DNA of 10,671 bases from Chloroflexota bacterium. GTDB taxonomy: Bacteria; Chloroflexota; Limnocylindria; QHBO01. Position 1 is the first letter of the stretch, and each line of letters starts with the position of its first letter. The stretch spans positions 366-11,036 of the forward strand of contig VBJX01000074.1 in NCBI GenBank assembly GCA_005879775.1. Direction: 5' to 3'. Made by a program: the position numbers and the translations under genes. A model generated the notes under the pieces. The model searched no databases and had not been told where the DNA came from. It saw only the letters and a list, made by a program, of their open reading frames with translations. Positions 1 through 6,646 of this stretch are shown here, in pieces.

Positions 1-1
1 G

Positions 2-253
2 GGGATCCCGCCGACCACCATCGAGCAGTTGCGCGTCGCCGGCGAGCTGGTTCCGATTGCCCCGGGGATCGACTATCCGCGCGCGACATGGGAGCAGCTC
101 CAGGAGCGACTGGCCTCGATGGCCGCGCGCGGCCCGCTCACCGTCAGCCGGGTGCGCAACGAGCTGCGCGCCACCCGGCGGCACGCCGAAGCGATCCTGC
201 GCCGCCGTCGAGACGAGCGTCGCCGAAGGCGGCGACCGGATCGGTCAGGCTGA
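2..253 (+). CDS. selB: C-terminal fragment of a SelB-like selenocysteine-specific elongation factor (5' end outside window)
   Basis: The reading frame is open from the first bases and ends at TGA 251-253, so only the last 83 residues are visible. They read as one winged-helix unit followed by the start of another. A 'GELVPIAPGIDYPRATWEQL' segment is followed by 'GPLTVSRVRNELRATRRHAEAIL'. This matches the usual C-terminal SelB pattern: a hydrophobic 'elvrva..lyf.r' wing, then 'itvaefRdllgtsRkya..LL..lD', then a basic end. In SelB these winged helices bind the SECIS hairpin of selenoprotein mRNAs and deliver Sec-tRNA to the ribosome. The final residues are almost all Arg and Asp where the family has 'vTRRvGDxR', so the tail is more degenerate than usual. 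The GTP-binding domains would lie upstream and cannot be checked. Another winged-helix protein is possible. The gene converges on the minus-strand regulator and the two overlap by 9 bases. Confidence 0.55.
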   Translation, partial: GIPPTTIEQLRVAGELVPIAPGIDYPRATWEQLQERLASMAARGPLTVSRVRNELRATRRHAEAILRRRRDERRRRRRPDRSG

Positions 254-602
254 CGAGCCGAGCCGGCTGAGGCCGTCTGCCACCGTCGGCAGCTCCTCGC
301 CGGCCACGAGGTTCGCCTGCCGCAGGCAGGCGGCCGCGGCGGCGCGATCAGAGCGTTGCAGGTATCGGTCGCTCAGGATCAGGAGCAGGTCGACCATCCG
401 GCCGCGCAGGAGCTCGCGCCGCTCCTCGACGAAGGATGAGTCGCCGTAGAACGGGCAGTCGTCGAGGTAGTCGCCGCGATACAGGGAGCGTGCGCGTTCC
501 AGGTGCTGGACCGCCTCGATCGGGTCGGATGCGGCGCTCCCGGCCGCCACCCCCTCCTCGAAGGAGGTCACATCGCTCCACTGCACGCCCACCGGATCCA
601 GG
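245..602 (-). pseudogene. Out-of-frame BTAD domain, the displaced C terminus of the upstream regulator
   Basis: In the frame one base away from the 348-2225 gene, an intact stretch reads 'LDPVGVQWSDVTSFEEGV', then 'LERARSLYRGDYLDDCPF', 'FVEERRELLRGRMVDLLLIL' and 'RAAAAACLRQANL', ending at a TGA (247-245). This is the bacterial transcriptional activator domain, a helical TPR-like module that normally follows a SARP winged helix. It has no plausible start of its own and no internal stop. Family members usually have about 25 residues between the 'LRxxL' helix and the 'WxDVxxFE' helix, but only about eight fit here. A deletion of 3n+2 bases, roughly 40-55, would explain both the shortened linker and the frame change. 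Because the domain is otherwise undamaged, the event is either recent or an assembly or sequencing error. If it is an error, the true gene runs 2225 to 245 as one protein. Confidence 0.75.
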
Positions 603-2225
603 CAGGGTGGAGCGCAGCCCGCCCAGCGTGCGGTGGAATGCCAGGTCGGCACGCTCCAGGTCGACATCGGGCCAGATCAGCTCGATCATCTCGTCCTTGG
701 CTGCACCCCGCTCGCCGCGGTCGAAGAGGAAGGCGAAGACCGCCTCCGCCTGCCGCGTGCCCGCCTTGGCACCGCCCCACTGGTGGAGCGGGGTGCCGTT
801 CCGCTCCGCCCGGAGGGGCCCGAGCGAGAAGACGTAGAGCCCCTCGGCAACCGGCCCGGAGACCTGGACCAGAGCAGCACTCAGCGCCGTCTCGCGAGTC
901 TCGACCTCGGCCCGCTCGACCTGCAAGGCGGTGAGCGCCTCGGCCTGGGTCTCGTGCTGCTCCGCGAGCCGCAACGAGGCGGCGAGGTAGGCCGCCGCCA
1001 GGCTGAGAAGGTCCATCTCGCGCTGGGTAAAGGGAAGCTCGGAACGCTTCGGCCCGAAGGTCACCACCCCGCGATACTCGTCTCCCGCGCGCAGCGGGAT
1101 GCGCAGGGCCAGCGGGTCGTCGCCAGGCGGCTGCCCATGCTCGGCGACCAGCTCGCCGGCCGGGTCACTGATCGCCGTCCCCTGCAGGCCGAACGTGCGT
1201 TCCAGCCGAGCGAGGGCAGGCTCGATCGACCGCTCCGGACGCTGGGCGGTCAGGATGTCCTGGCCGAGCGCGCGGAGGAGCCGCTCCGATGCTGCATCCC
1301 CCTGAGGACCGCCCAGCAGGCGCCGCATCCGGTCGGCAATCGGATCGAAGAGCGCGATGGTGACCACGAGTGCGAGTCCGGTGACGATCGGCAGATTGAT
1401 GCCGAACGTGCTGTCGGCGAGGCGCTCGAGCCCGATCAGGCCGGCCACATAGAGCGTGATCGCCAGGCCGGTGATCACCGAGTAGCGGAAGGCGCGGACC
1501 GCCACTTCGGGCGCAAGGAAGACCCCCTGGGCGAAGACGCCGTAAGCGGCCAGCACCATCGCCACGGTGACCAGCGAGACGCCGATCCACGGATCGCTGT
1601 CCGCGGGGCCGGGGAGGAAGCGAATGACGCCTCCCAGCGCGCCCATGGCCACCGTCGCCAGCGCCGCCACCAGCTGCCGGCGTCGGGCCCGATCCCCGCC
1701 GGCGCCGCCCAGCGCGATGCTGATCCACAGCAGCGCCGCCAGGAAGATGGCGATGCGCGCCGCGATCCAGGCCCAGCCGAAGACCTCGCCCGAAATGCCC
1801 GGCACCTCGAAGTGGGGTGGAGTGACGGCAAACTTCTGGTCGGGGAAGAAGATCGCCCCGATCGCCATCGCCCCACAGACCAGGTAGGTGGTAACCAGCA
1901 CCGCCTGCTGCAAGAAGCTGCGGCGCCCTTCCACGGCGAGAGTCAGGGCGATGTGAAGCGTGCCTGCCGGCAGGAGGAAGGCGGACACGTCCTCGACGGC
2001 GCGCAGTGACCGCAGGGTGCTCGGATCGTCGGTGAGTCGCTCCACCACGATCGAGACCGACCAGGCGACCAGGTAGAGGCAGAGGAGCCCGAAGATTGCC
2101 GCTCCGGGACGCCGCCCCGCCCGGGTGATGACCGTCAACCCCAGCCACGTGGCCAGGATGGCCGTCACGCCATGGGCCGCAATCTCCAGCTGACCGGGCG
2201 TTCGATCCTCCCTCTCCTCCCGCAT
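348..2225 (-). CDS. Membrane-integrated SARP/BTAD-type transcriptional regulator with GAF domain (frameshifted near its C terminus)
   Basis: As sequenced this encodes 625 residues from ATG 2225-2223. An in-frame stop lies five codons upstream and no other start is available. Residues 18-293 hold about nine hydrophobic spans, the first part resembling the N-terminal 7TM region of some histidine kinases. A GAF-like sensor domain covers about 318-420 and a charged coiled coil about 415-455. A winged helix follows at about 462-541, with the SARP/OmpR-like features 'FSLGPLRAERNG', 'RQAEAVFAFL', 'DEMIELIWPD' and 'LAFHRTLGGLRSTL'. After Leu541 the frame gives an Arg/Gly/Pro-rich tail that resembles nothing, while the expected BTAD domain continues in another frame (245-602). 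No kinase catalytic domain is present, so I infer a one-component regulator that senses a membrane or small-molecule signal and binds DNA directly. It is transcribed divergently from the helicase gene. Confidence 0.8.
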   Translation of the reverse strand: MREEREDRTPGQLEIAAHGVTAILATWLGLTVITRAGRRPGAAIFGLLCLYLVAWSVSIVVERLTDDPSTLRSLRAVEDVSAFLLPAGTLHIALTLAVEGRRSFLQQAVLVTTYLVCGAMAIGAIFFPDQKFAVTPPHFEVPGISGEVFGWAWIAARIAIFLAALLWISIALGGAGGDRARRRQLVAALATVAMGALGGVIRFLPGPADSDPWIGVSLVTVAMVLAAYGVFAQGVFLAPEVAVRAFRYSVITGLAITLYVAGLIGLERLADSTFGINLPIVTGLALVVTIALFDPIADRMRRLLGGPQGDAASERLLRALGQDILTAQRPERSIEPALARLERTFGLQGTAISDPAGELVAEHGQPPGDDPLALRIPLRAGDEYRGVVTFGPKRSELPFTQREMDLLSLAAAYLAASLRLAEQHETQAEALTALQVERAEVETRETALSAALVQVSGPVAEGLYVFSLGPLRAERNGTPLHQWGGAKAGTRQAEAVFAFLFDRGERGAAKDEMIELIWPDVDLERADLAFHRTLGGLRSTLPGSGGRAVERCDLLRGGGGGRERRIRPDRGGPAPGTRTLPVSRRLPRRLPVLRRLILRRGAARAPARPDGRPAPDPERPIPATL

Positions 2226-2303
2226 CGGTCGGAAGGGAGGTCACGTTACGACGCCGATGTACCCGGCGGCAACCGTCAAGCCCGCCGAAGATCCGGCGCT
2301 CGC

Positions 2304-2318
2304 GACAGGCGACCTGTC
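2304..2318. promoter_or_regulatory. Perfect inverted repeat in the divergent promoter region, candidate operator
   Basis: The sequence GACAGG-CGA-CCTGTC has two perfect 6-base arms around a 3-base centre. It lies between the divergently transcribed membrane regulator (start 2225) and helicase (start 2343 or 2373), which is where a shared operator would be expected. It does not match any LexA or other operator consensus that I can name with confidence. Repeats of this size do arise by chance, so the location carries most of the weight. Regulation of the helicase or autoregulation of the membrane regulator are both possible. Confidence 0.3.
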
Positions 2319-2342
2319 TGGTAAGCGCGCGATAACGGTTCC

Positions 2343-5300
2343 GTGAATGGCACCTCGGCTACCATCGGCGAAATGCCTGCGGTGGTGCCGTCACCGAACC
2401 AGATACCGATCTTCGAGGAGCTGGTCGCCCGGCCGCGGCCGGCTCCTCGTCCGCATCTGCGCATTCAACCTCCGCTCCTGGCCGATCTGACCGCGCGCCA
2501 GCGAAAGGCGGTCACCCACGGCGACGGGCCGTTGCTCATCGTGGCCGGCGCCGGGACCGGAAAGACGACGGTCATCACCCGGCGCATCGCCTGGCTCATC
2601 GCCGAGAAGCGGGCGAAGCCATCGGAGATCCTGGCCCTCACCTTTACCGACCGGGCCGCGCTGGAGATGACCGAGCGGGTCGATCGGCTCGTCCCCTATG
2701 GCTATACCGACACGGTCATCAGCACCTTCCATGCCTGGGGTGATCAGCTGCTCCGCGACCACGCTCTCGAGGCCGGCCTTTCGGATCGGTCGACCGTCCT
2801 GTCGCGGGCCGAGCAGGTGATCTTCCTGCGCGAGCATCTCTTCGACCTGCCCCTCGACCGGTTCCGTCCGCTGGGCGACCCCACCCGCTTCCTGCAGGCC
2901 CTCGTCACGCTCATCAGTCGCGCGCGTGACGAGGACGTGACCCCCGCCGAGTATCGACACGCCGCGGACGCGCTGCGGATGGCGGCCGAGGAGCAACCCG
3001 GGGACGAGGCGCTGGCCGAGGAGGTAGCGCGGCAGGCCGAGCTGGCCGGGCTCTTCGAAGCCTATGAGCGCCTGATGCGCCAGAACGACCGCCTCGACTT
3101 CGGCGACCAGGTGAGCCTCGCCCTGCGCCTGCTGCGAGACCATCCGGCGATCCTCGAGGCAGAGCGAAGCAGGTATCGCTACTTCCTGGTCGACGAGTTC
3201 CAGGACACCAACCATGCCCAGTTCGAGCTGGTCAAGCTCCTGGCGGGCGGAGAACGGGCGAACATCACCGTGGTCGGCGACGACGATCAGAGCATCTACC
3301 GTTTCCGTGGCGCCGCCCTGTCGAACATCCTCGGGTTCCGGGCCTCGTATCCGCGGGCGGCCAGCGTGGTGCTGACGGACAACTTCCGCAGCCGGCAGCC
3401 GATCCTGGACGCCGCCTACCGGCTCATCCGGCACAACGACCCTGACCGCCTCGAGGCTCGAGAAGGGCTCGACAAGCGACTGGTGGCGCGTGCCCGCTTC
3501 GCCGCAGCCACGGGGACGACTGACGAGGCGATCGAGCTGCTCGGCTACGACTCGGGGAGCGATGAGGCGGATGCCGTCGCGGAGCGCATCGCGGCCTCGA
3601 TCCGTGGCGGCCGCCGCCCCGGTGACCACGCCGTCCTGGTGCGCACCAACCGCGACGCGGACCCGATCCTGCGCTCCCTGAACATGGTGCGTGTGCCGTG
3701 GCGCTTCACCGGCACCGCGGGCCTCTACCGCCAGCCAGAGGTGCGGCTCCTCATCAGCTTCCTGCGCGCGGTGAACGACGCTTCCGACTCGGTCAGCTGC
3801 TACGACCTCGCCACTTCGGAGCTCTTCGGCCTCGATCCGCACGACGTGACCCTGGCTCTGAACGCGGCCTCGCGACGTCGAACGCCGCTCGAGATGTCGC
3901 TGCGGCAGGCATCGGACCAACCGGAGACGAGCCCGTTCGGCCGGCGATCGCTGCAGGTGGTGAGCCGCCTGCTGACCAGCCTCGACCAGCATCGGGCGAT
4001 GAGCACCGAGCGCACGACCGGGGAGCTCCTCTACCACTTCATCACCAGCTCGGGATGGCTGGCCAGGCTTGCCGCCGAGGCGCGGGAGACCGGCGAAGAG
4101 CGGCTGGCCAACGTGGCGCGCTTCTTCGAGATCGTGCGGCGACAGTCGGCCCTGCTGCGCGACGACCGCCTGCCGTTCCTCGTTGCCCAGCTCGACACGC
4201 TCCTGGAGGCAGGCGACGATCCCTCGACCGCCGACGTCGCCCCCGATGAGGGCGAGGCGGTCCACGTTCTCACCTACCACAAGGCGAAGGGGCTGGAGTT
4301 CCCGCTGGTCTACATGATCGGCCTGGTCGAGGACCGCTTCCCGACTCGCTCGCGCGGTGACCTGCTGCCACTCCCGGCCGAGCTGGTACGTGAGCCGCTC
4401 CCGGACGGCGATCACCACCTGGCAGAGGAGCGGCGTCTCTTCTACGTGGGCATGACCCGCTGCCGCGAGCAGCTCACCCTCAGCTGGGCCAAGGACTATG
4501 GCGGGCGCTCGGCCCGGCGGCTGAGCCCCTTCGTGCTCGAGGCGCTCGACCTGCCACCGGCGACCCCGCTCGGCACGCTTGAGCCCAACATGAGCGAGCG
4601 CCTGGCGCGCCACGCCAGGCCTGCCCGCCAGCCAGCGGCAGCCGCGCTGCCATCGCTCGGAGATCGACCGCTCTCATTGAGCTACGGCGCGATCAACGAC
4701 TACCTGGAATGCCCCGCCAAGTACCGCTTCGGGCATCTGATCCGGATTCCGACGCCTGCCTCGCACCAGATGGCATACGGCCGCGCACTGCACGCCGCGG
4801 TGCAGGCCTACCACCGTCGCCAGATGGCCGGCGGCGCCATGTCGCTCGATGAGCTCCTCGGCGAGCTGGGCGCGGCATGGGAGCCAGTCGGCTTCCTGAC
4901 CCGCGATCACGAGGAGGCCCGCAGATCCGCGGCGCGCGCGGCGCTCGAGCAGTTCTGGACGGAGCAGCAGCTCGACCCGGCTCGCCCGACTGCCGTCGAG
5001 CAGGAGTTCAGCATGCCGCTTGGGCGCGATCGGGTTCGGGGTCGCTACGACCGGATCGACCGGGAGACCGATGGGCGGGTGACGATCACCGACTACAAGT
5101 CGAGCGACGTCCGCGACCCGGCCACCGCCAACCGCCGTGCCCGCGAATCGCTGCAGCTGGCCATCTACGCCATCGCCTACGACGCACAGCACGGCCGGCT
5201 GCCCGACGAGCTGGCGCTCCATTTCCTGGAGTCGGGCCTGGTGGGCCGCTCCGTTCCGACTGAGAAGCGGCTCTCGAAGGCGACCGAGCAGATGGCTGCC

Positions 5301-5402
5301 GCCGCCGAGGGGATCCGGGCCGGGCGCTTCGACGCCGACCCGTCGCCCATGCGCTGTGGGTTCTGCCCCTTCCGTGAGATCTGCCCCGACGCGATGCGGT
5401 GA
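2343..5402 (+). CDS. UvrD/Rep-family DNA helicase fused to a PD-(D/E)XK nuclease with 4Fe-4S cluster
   Basis: The gene encodes 1019 residues from GTG 2343, or 1009 from ATG 2373. All superfamily 1A helicase motifs are visible: Q motif near Gln53, Walker A GAGTGKTT at 69-76, Walker B DEFQDTN at 284-290, motif III GDDDQSIYRFRG from 312, motif IV NFRS at 347-350, motif V HKAKGLEF at 646-653 and motif VI YVGMTRCRE at 701-709. The C-terminal third is a RecB/AddB-type nuclease, with Asp903 in 'GRYDRID', Asp917 and Lys919 in 'TDYKSSD', and the Gln938/Tyr942 'QLxxY' motif. Cys790 together with Cys1005, Cys1008 and Cys1014 (CxxCx5C) forms the usual AddB/AdnB iron-sulfur staple. The known role of such fusions is resection of DNA double-strand breaks for recombination. 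The length and layout resemble the subunits of mycobacterial AdnAB, but no second subunit gene lies beside it. It is the first gene of the tightly packed plus-strand cluster. Confidence 0.92.
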   Translation: MNGTSATIGEMPAVVPSPNQIPIFEELVARPRPAPRPHLRIQPPLLADLTARQRKAVTHGDGPLLIVAGAGTGKTTVITRRIAWLIAEKRAKPSEILALTFTDRAALEMTERVDRLVPYGYTDTVISTFHAWGDQLLRDHALEAGLSDRSTVLSRAEQVIFLREHLFDLPLDRFRPLGDPTRFLQALVTLISRARDEDVTPAEYRHAADALRMAAEEQPGDEALAEEVARQAELAGLFEAYERLMRQNDRLDFGDQVSLALRLLRDHPAILEAERSRYRYFLVDEFQDTNHAQFELVKLLAGGERANITVVGDDDQSIYRFRGAALSNILGFRASYPRAASVVLTDNFRSRQPILDAAYRLIRHNDPDRLEAREGLDKRLVARARFAAATGTTDEAIELLGYDSGSDEADAVAERIAASIRGGRRPGDHAVLVRTNRDADPILRSLNMVRVPWRFTGTAGLYRQPEVRLLISFLRAVNDASDSVSCYDLATSELFGLDPHDVTLALNAASRRRTPLEMSLRQASDQPETSPFGRRSLQVVSRLLTSLDQHRAMSTERTTGELLYHFITSSGWLARLAAEARETGEERLANVARFFEIVRRQSALLRDDRLPFLVAQLDTLLEAGDDPSTADVAPDEGEAVHVLTYHKAKGLEFPLVYMIGLVEDRFPTRSRGDLLPLPAELVREPLPDGDHHLAEERRLFYVGMTRCREQLTLSWAKDYGGRSARRLSPFVLEALDLPPATPLGTLEPNMSERLARHARPARQPAAAALPSLGDRPLSLSYGAINDYLECPAKYRFGHLIRIPTPASHQMAYGRALHAAVQAYHRRQMAGGAMSLDELLGELGAAWEPVGFLTRDHEEARRSAARAALEQFWTEQQLDPARPTAVEQEFSMPLGRDRVRGRYDRIDRETDGRVTITDYKSSDVRDPATANRRARESLQLAIYAIAYDAQHGRLPDELALHFLESGLVGRSVPTEKRLSKATEQMAAAAEGIRAGRFDADPSPMRCGFCPFREICPDAMR
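2360..2365 (+). promoter_or_regulatory. Possible -10 element for a leaderless helicase transcript
   Basis: TACCAT fits the TANNNT pattern and ends 7 bases before an in-frame ATG at 2373, the distance expected if transcription starts at or next to that codon. No good -35 element is seen 16-18 bases upstream. Neither candidate start of the helicase gene (GTG 2343 or ATG 2373) has a clear Shine-Dalgarno sequence, which makes a leaderless start reasonable. This is a weak call based on a short motif. Confidence 0.25.
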
Positions 5403-5418
5403 TTGACGGGACGCACCC

Positions 5419-6642
5419 GTGAGCTCCAGGACTCGCCTGGCGGTGGTGACCATGGTCCTGCTCGCCGTGCTGGGCACGGTGGTCCTGCTCGCCTTCGCCG
5501 CCCACGCCTGTCCGAGCGAGAGCGCCTCGCAACCATGTCCGGCAGCGGCCGCCAACCGAGGCATCGTGCTGGCCCTCCTGGCCTTGACGGTCGGGCTCCT
5601 GGTCACCCCCTTCGCCTTTCTTGCCGAGGTCGCCCTCCGCCGCCGGATCGTCTATCGCGGGGCATGGGGTCGTGCCGCGCGGCGGGGGGCCCTGGTGGCG
5701 GCGACAGTCGCCGCGCTGGCGGGGCTGCGGCTTGGCGACGCACTCTCGCCACCGGTCGGATTGTTCATCGTGACCCTGGGTGGAGCGGTCGAGTGGCTCG
5801 CCGGCGTGACTGCCGACATCTTCGCCGGGCAGCCGACGGATCCGGATCTGCTCGCCGAGCTCTACGACCTCGAGCACGACGAGGTGGTCGAGGATCTCCA
5901 CTTCTACCGCGAGATGGCCCGTCGCCACGGGCGTGCCGTCCTCGACCTGGGCTGCGGCTCCGGCCGCCTCTTCCCGGCACTGCTCCAGGGTGGCGCGACC
6001 CGCATCGTGGGGGTCGACGGTTCTGCCGCTCTCCTGCGGCGCGCCGAGTCGCGCATCGCTTCCGACGAGGAGCTCAGCCGGGCGCAGGACACCGGCCTGA
6101 TCCGCCTCGTCCTGGGCGACGTTCGGCTCCTTGGCTCGCTGGAGCTCAACGGCCGGTTCAACCTGGCGATCGCGGCCGGATTGCTGCCGCACCTGGACGG
6201 CCCGGAGGAGGCCCTGCGCGTGCTGAGCGGCGCTCGGCGCGCCCTGACTCGCCACGGTGTCCTGATCCTGGACGATGTCGGCCCGGCCCAGATGCCCTCC
6301 CGGGATCTGCCGCTCTCGGTCGATTGGCGCCGCCAATGGCAGGGCGGAGAGGTGGTGAGACGCTCAGAGCTCATGCGGCGCGAGGCGCCCGAGGGGCTGC
6401 GCGTCGCTTTCTCCACGATCGTGGATGCGGTACGGCCCGATGGTACGATAGCGCGACTTCCTTCGAGCCATCGGCTCTGGTATCCATCAGCGGAGGCGCT
6501 GGCCCGGGTCGTGGCCGAGGCGGGGATGGCCGTCGAGCATGCGTACGGCTCGCACGACCTCGATCGCCCGCAGCCCGACAGCGAGCGCCGCATCTTCGTC
6601 GTCAGACGAGCCGATCCGGCCGCTGGCGACCGCACGAGGTAG
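5419..6642 (+). CDS. Membrane-anchored class I SAM-dependent methyltransferase
   Basis: The gene encodes 407 residues from GTG 5419, 16 bases after the helicase stop. The first 130 residues hold about four hydrophobic spans (7-28, 48-70, 90-104, 112-130). A short loop with Cys31 and Cys40 joins spans 1 and 2, and an Arg-rich loop at 74-89 joins spans 2 and 3. By the positive-inside rule both termini are cytoplasmic and the two Cys face outward. Residues 170-400 form a Rossmann methyltransferase: motif I 'VLDLGCGSGR' at 174-183, an acidic residue at Asp200 ('GVDGS') for the SAM ribose, 'LGDVR' near 232-236, and 'FNLAIAAGLLPHLD' at 247-260. The substrate is unknown; a lipid, a membrane protein or a cell-wall intermediate are possibilities because the enzyme is held at the membrane. 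The fusion of a four-span anchor to this fold is not one that I recognise as a named family. A later start at Met12 would remove half of the first span and is less likely. Confidence 0.8.
   Translation: MSSRTRLAVVTMVLLAVLGTVVLLAFAAHACPSESASQPCPAAAANRGIVLALLALTVGLLVTPFAFLAEVALRRRIVYRGAWGRAARRGALVAATVAALAGLRLGDALSPPVGLFIVTLGGAVEWLAGVTADIFAGQPTDPDLLAELYDLEHDEVVEDLHFYREMARRHGRAVLDLGCGSGRLFPALLQGGATRIVGVDGSAALLRRAESRIASDEELSRAQDTGLIRLVLGDVRLLGSLELNGRFNLAIAAGLLPHLDGPEEALRVLSGARRALTRHGVLILDDVGPAQMPSRDLPLSVDWRRQWQGGEVVRRSELMRREAPEGLRVAFSTIVDAVRPDGTIARLPSSHRLWYPSAEALARVVAEAGMAVEHAYGSHDLDRPQPDSERRIFVVRRADPAAGDRTR
6636..6639 (+). promoter_or_regulatory. Shine-Dalgarno sequence that fixes the TTG start of the CpaE-like gene
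   Basis: GAGG lies 7 bases before TTG 6647 and overlaps the last codons of the methyltransferase gene, whose stop is TAG 6640-6642. It is one of the few clear ribosome binding sites in the window and supports the TTG over the upstream in-frame TTG at 6539, which would place 36 extra residues inside the methyltransferase gene. The layout suggests translational coupling. Confidence 0.6.
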
Positions 6643-6646
6643 AGGT

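Noticed and set aside
553..567. Inverted repeat CCTCCT-CGA-AGGAGG just downstream of the frame break, considered as a frameshift-stimulating hairpin
   Set aside because: The required shift is +1, whereas downstream hairpins usually favour -1, and the linker also appears to have lost residues. A deletion explains the data better. Repeats of this size are expected a few times by chance in 10 kb.
633..2009. Plus-strand open frame of 458 codons opposite the membrane regulator
   Set aside because: The minus strand encodes coherent membrane spans, a GAF domain and a winged helix. The plus-strand product is charged and low-complexity, as expected of an antisense shadow.
2274..2279. TTGACG on the minus strand as a -35 element for the membrane regulator
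   Set aside because: No acceptable -10 hexamer is found 16-18 bases downstream, so it is not called as a promoter.
2391..4613. Long minus-strand open frame of 740 codons opposite the helicase gene
   Set aside because: It is the mirror of a GC-rich, strongly codon-biased gene. Its translation has no recognisable domain, while the plus strand carries every helicase motif.
6412..6449. 14-base palindrome TCCACGATCGTGGA followed by TACGAT inside the methyltransferase gene, considered as an internal promoter for the CpaE-like gene
   Set aside because: There is no -35 element at the right distance, it lies in conserved coding sequence, and about one such palindrome is expected by chance in a window of this size.
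6539..6646. N-terminal extension of the CpaE-like gene to an upstream TTG
   Set aside because: The added 36 residues are Arg/Ser/Ala-rich shadow of the methyltransferase frame, and a good Shine-Dalgarno sequence precedes TTG 6647, where the receiver fold begins.
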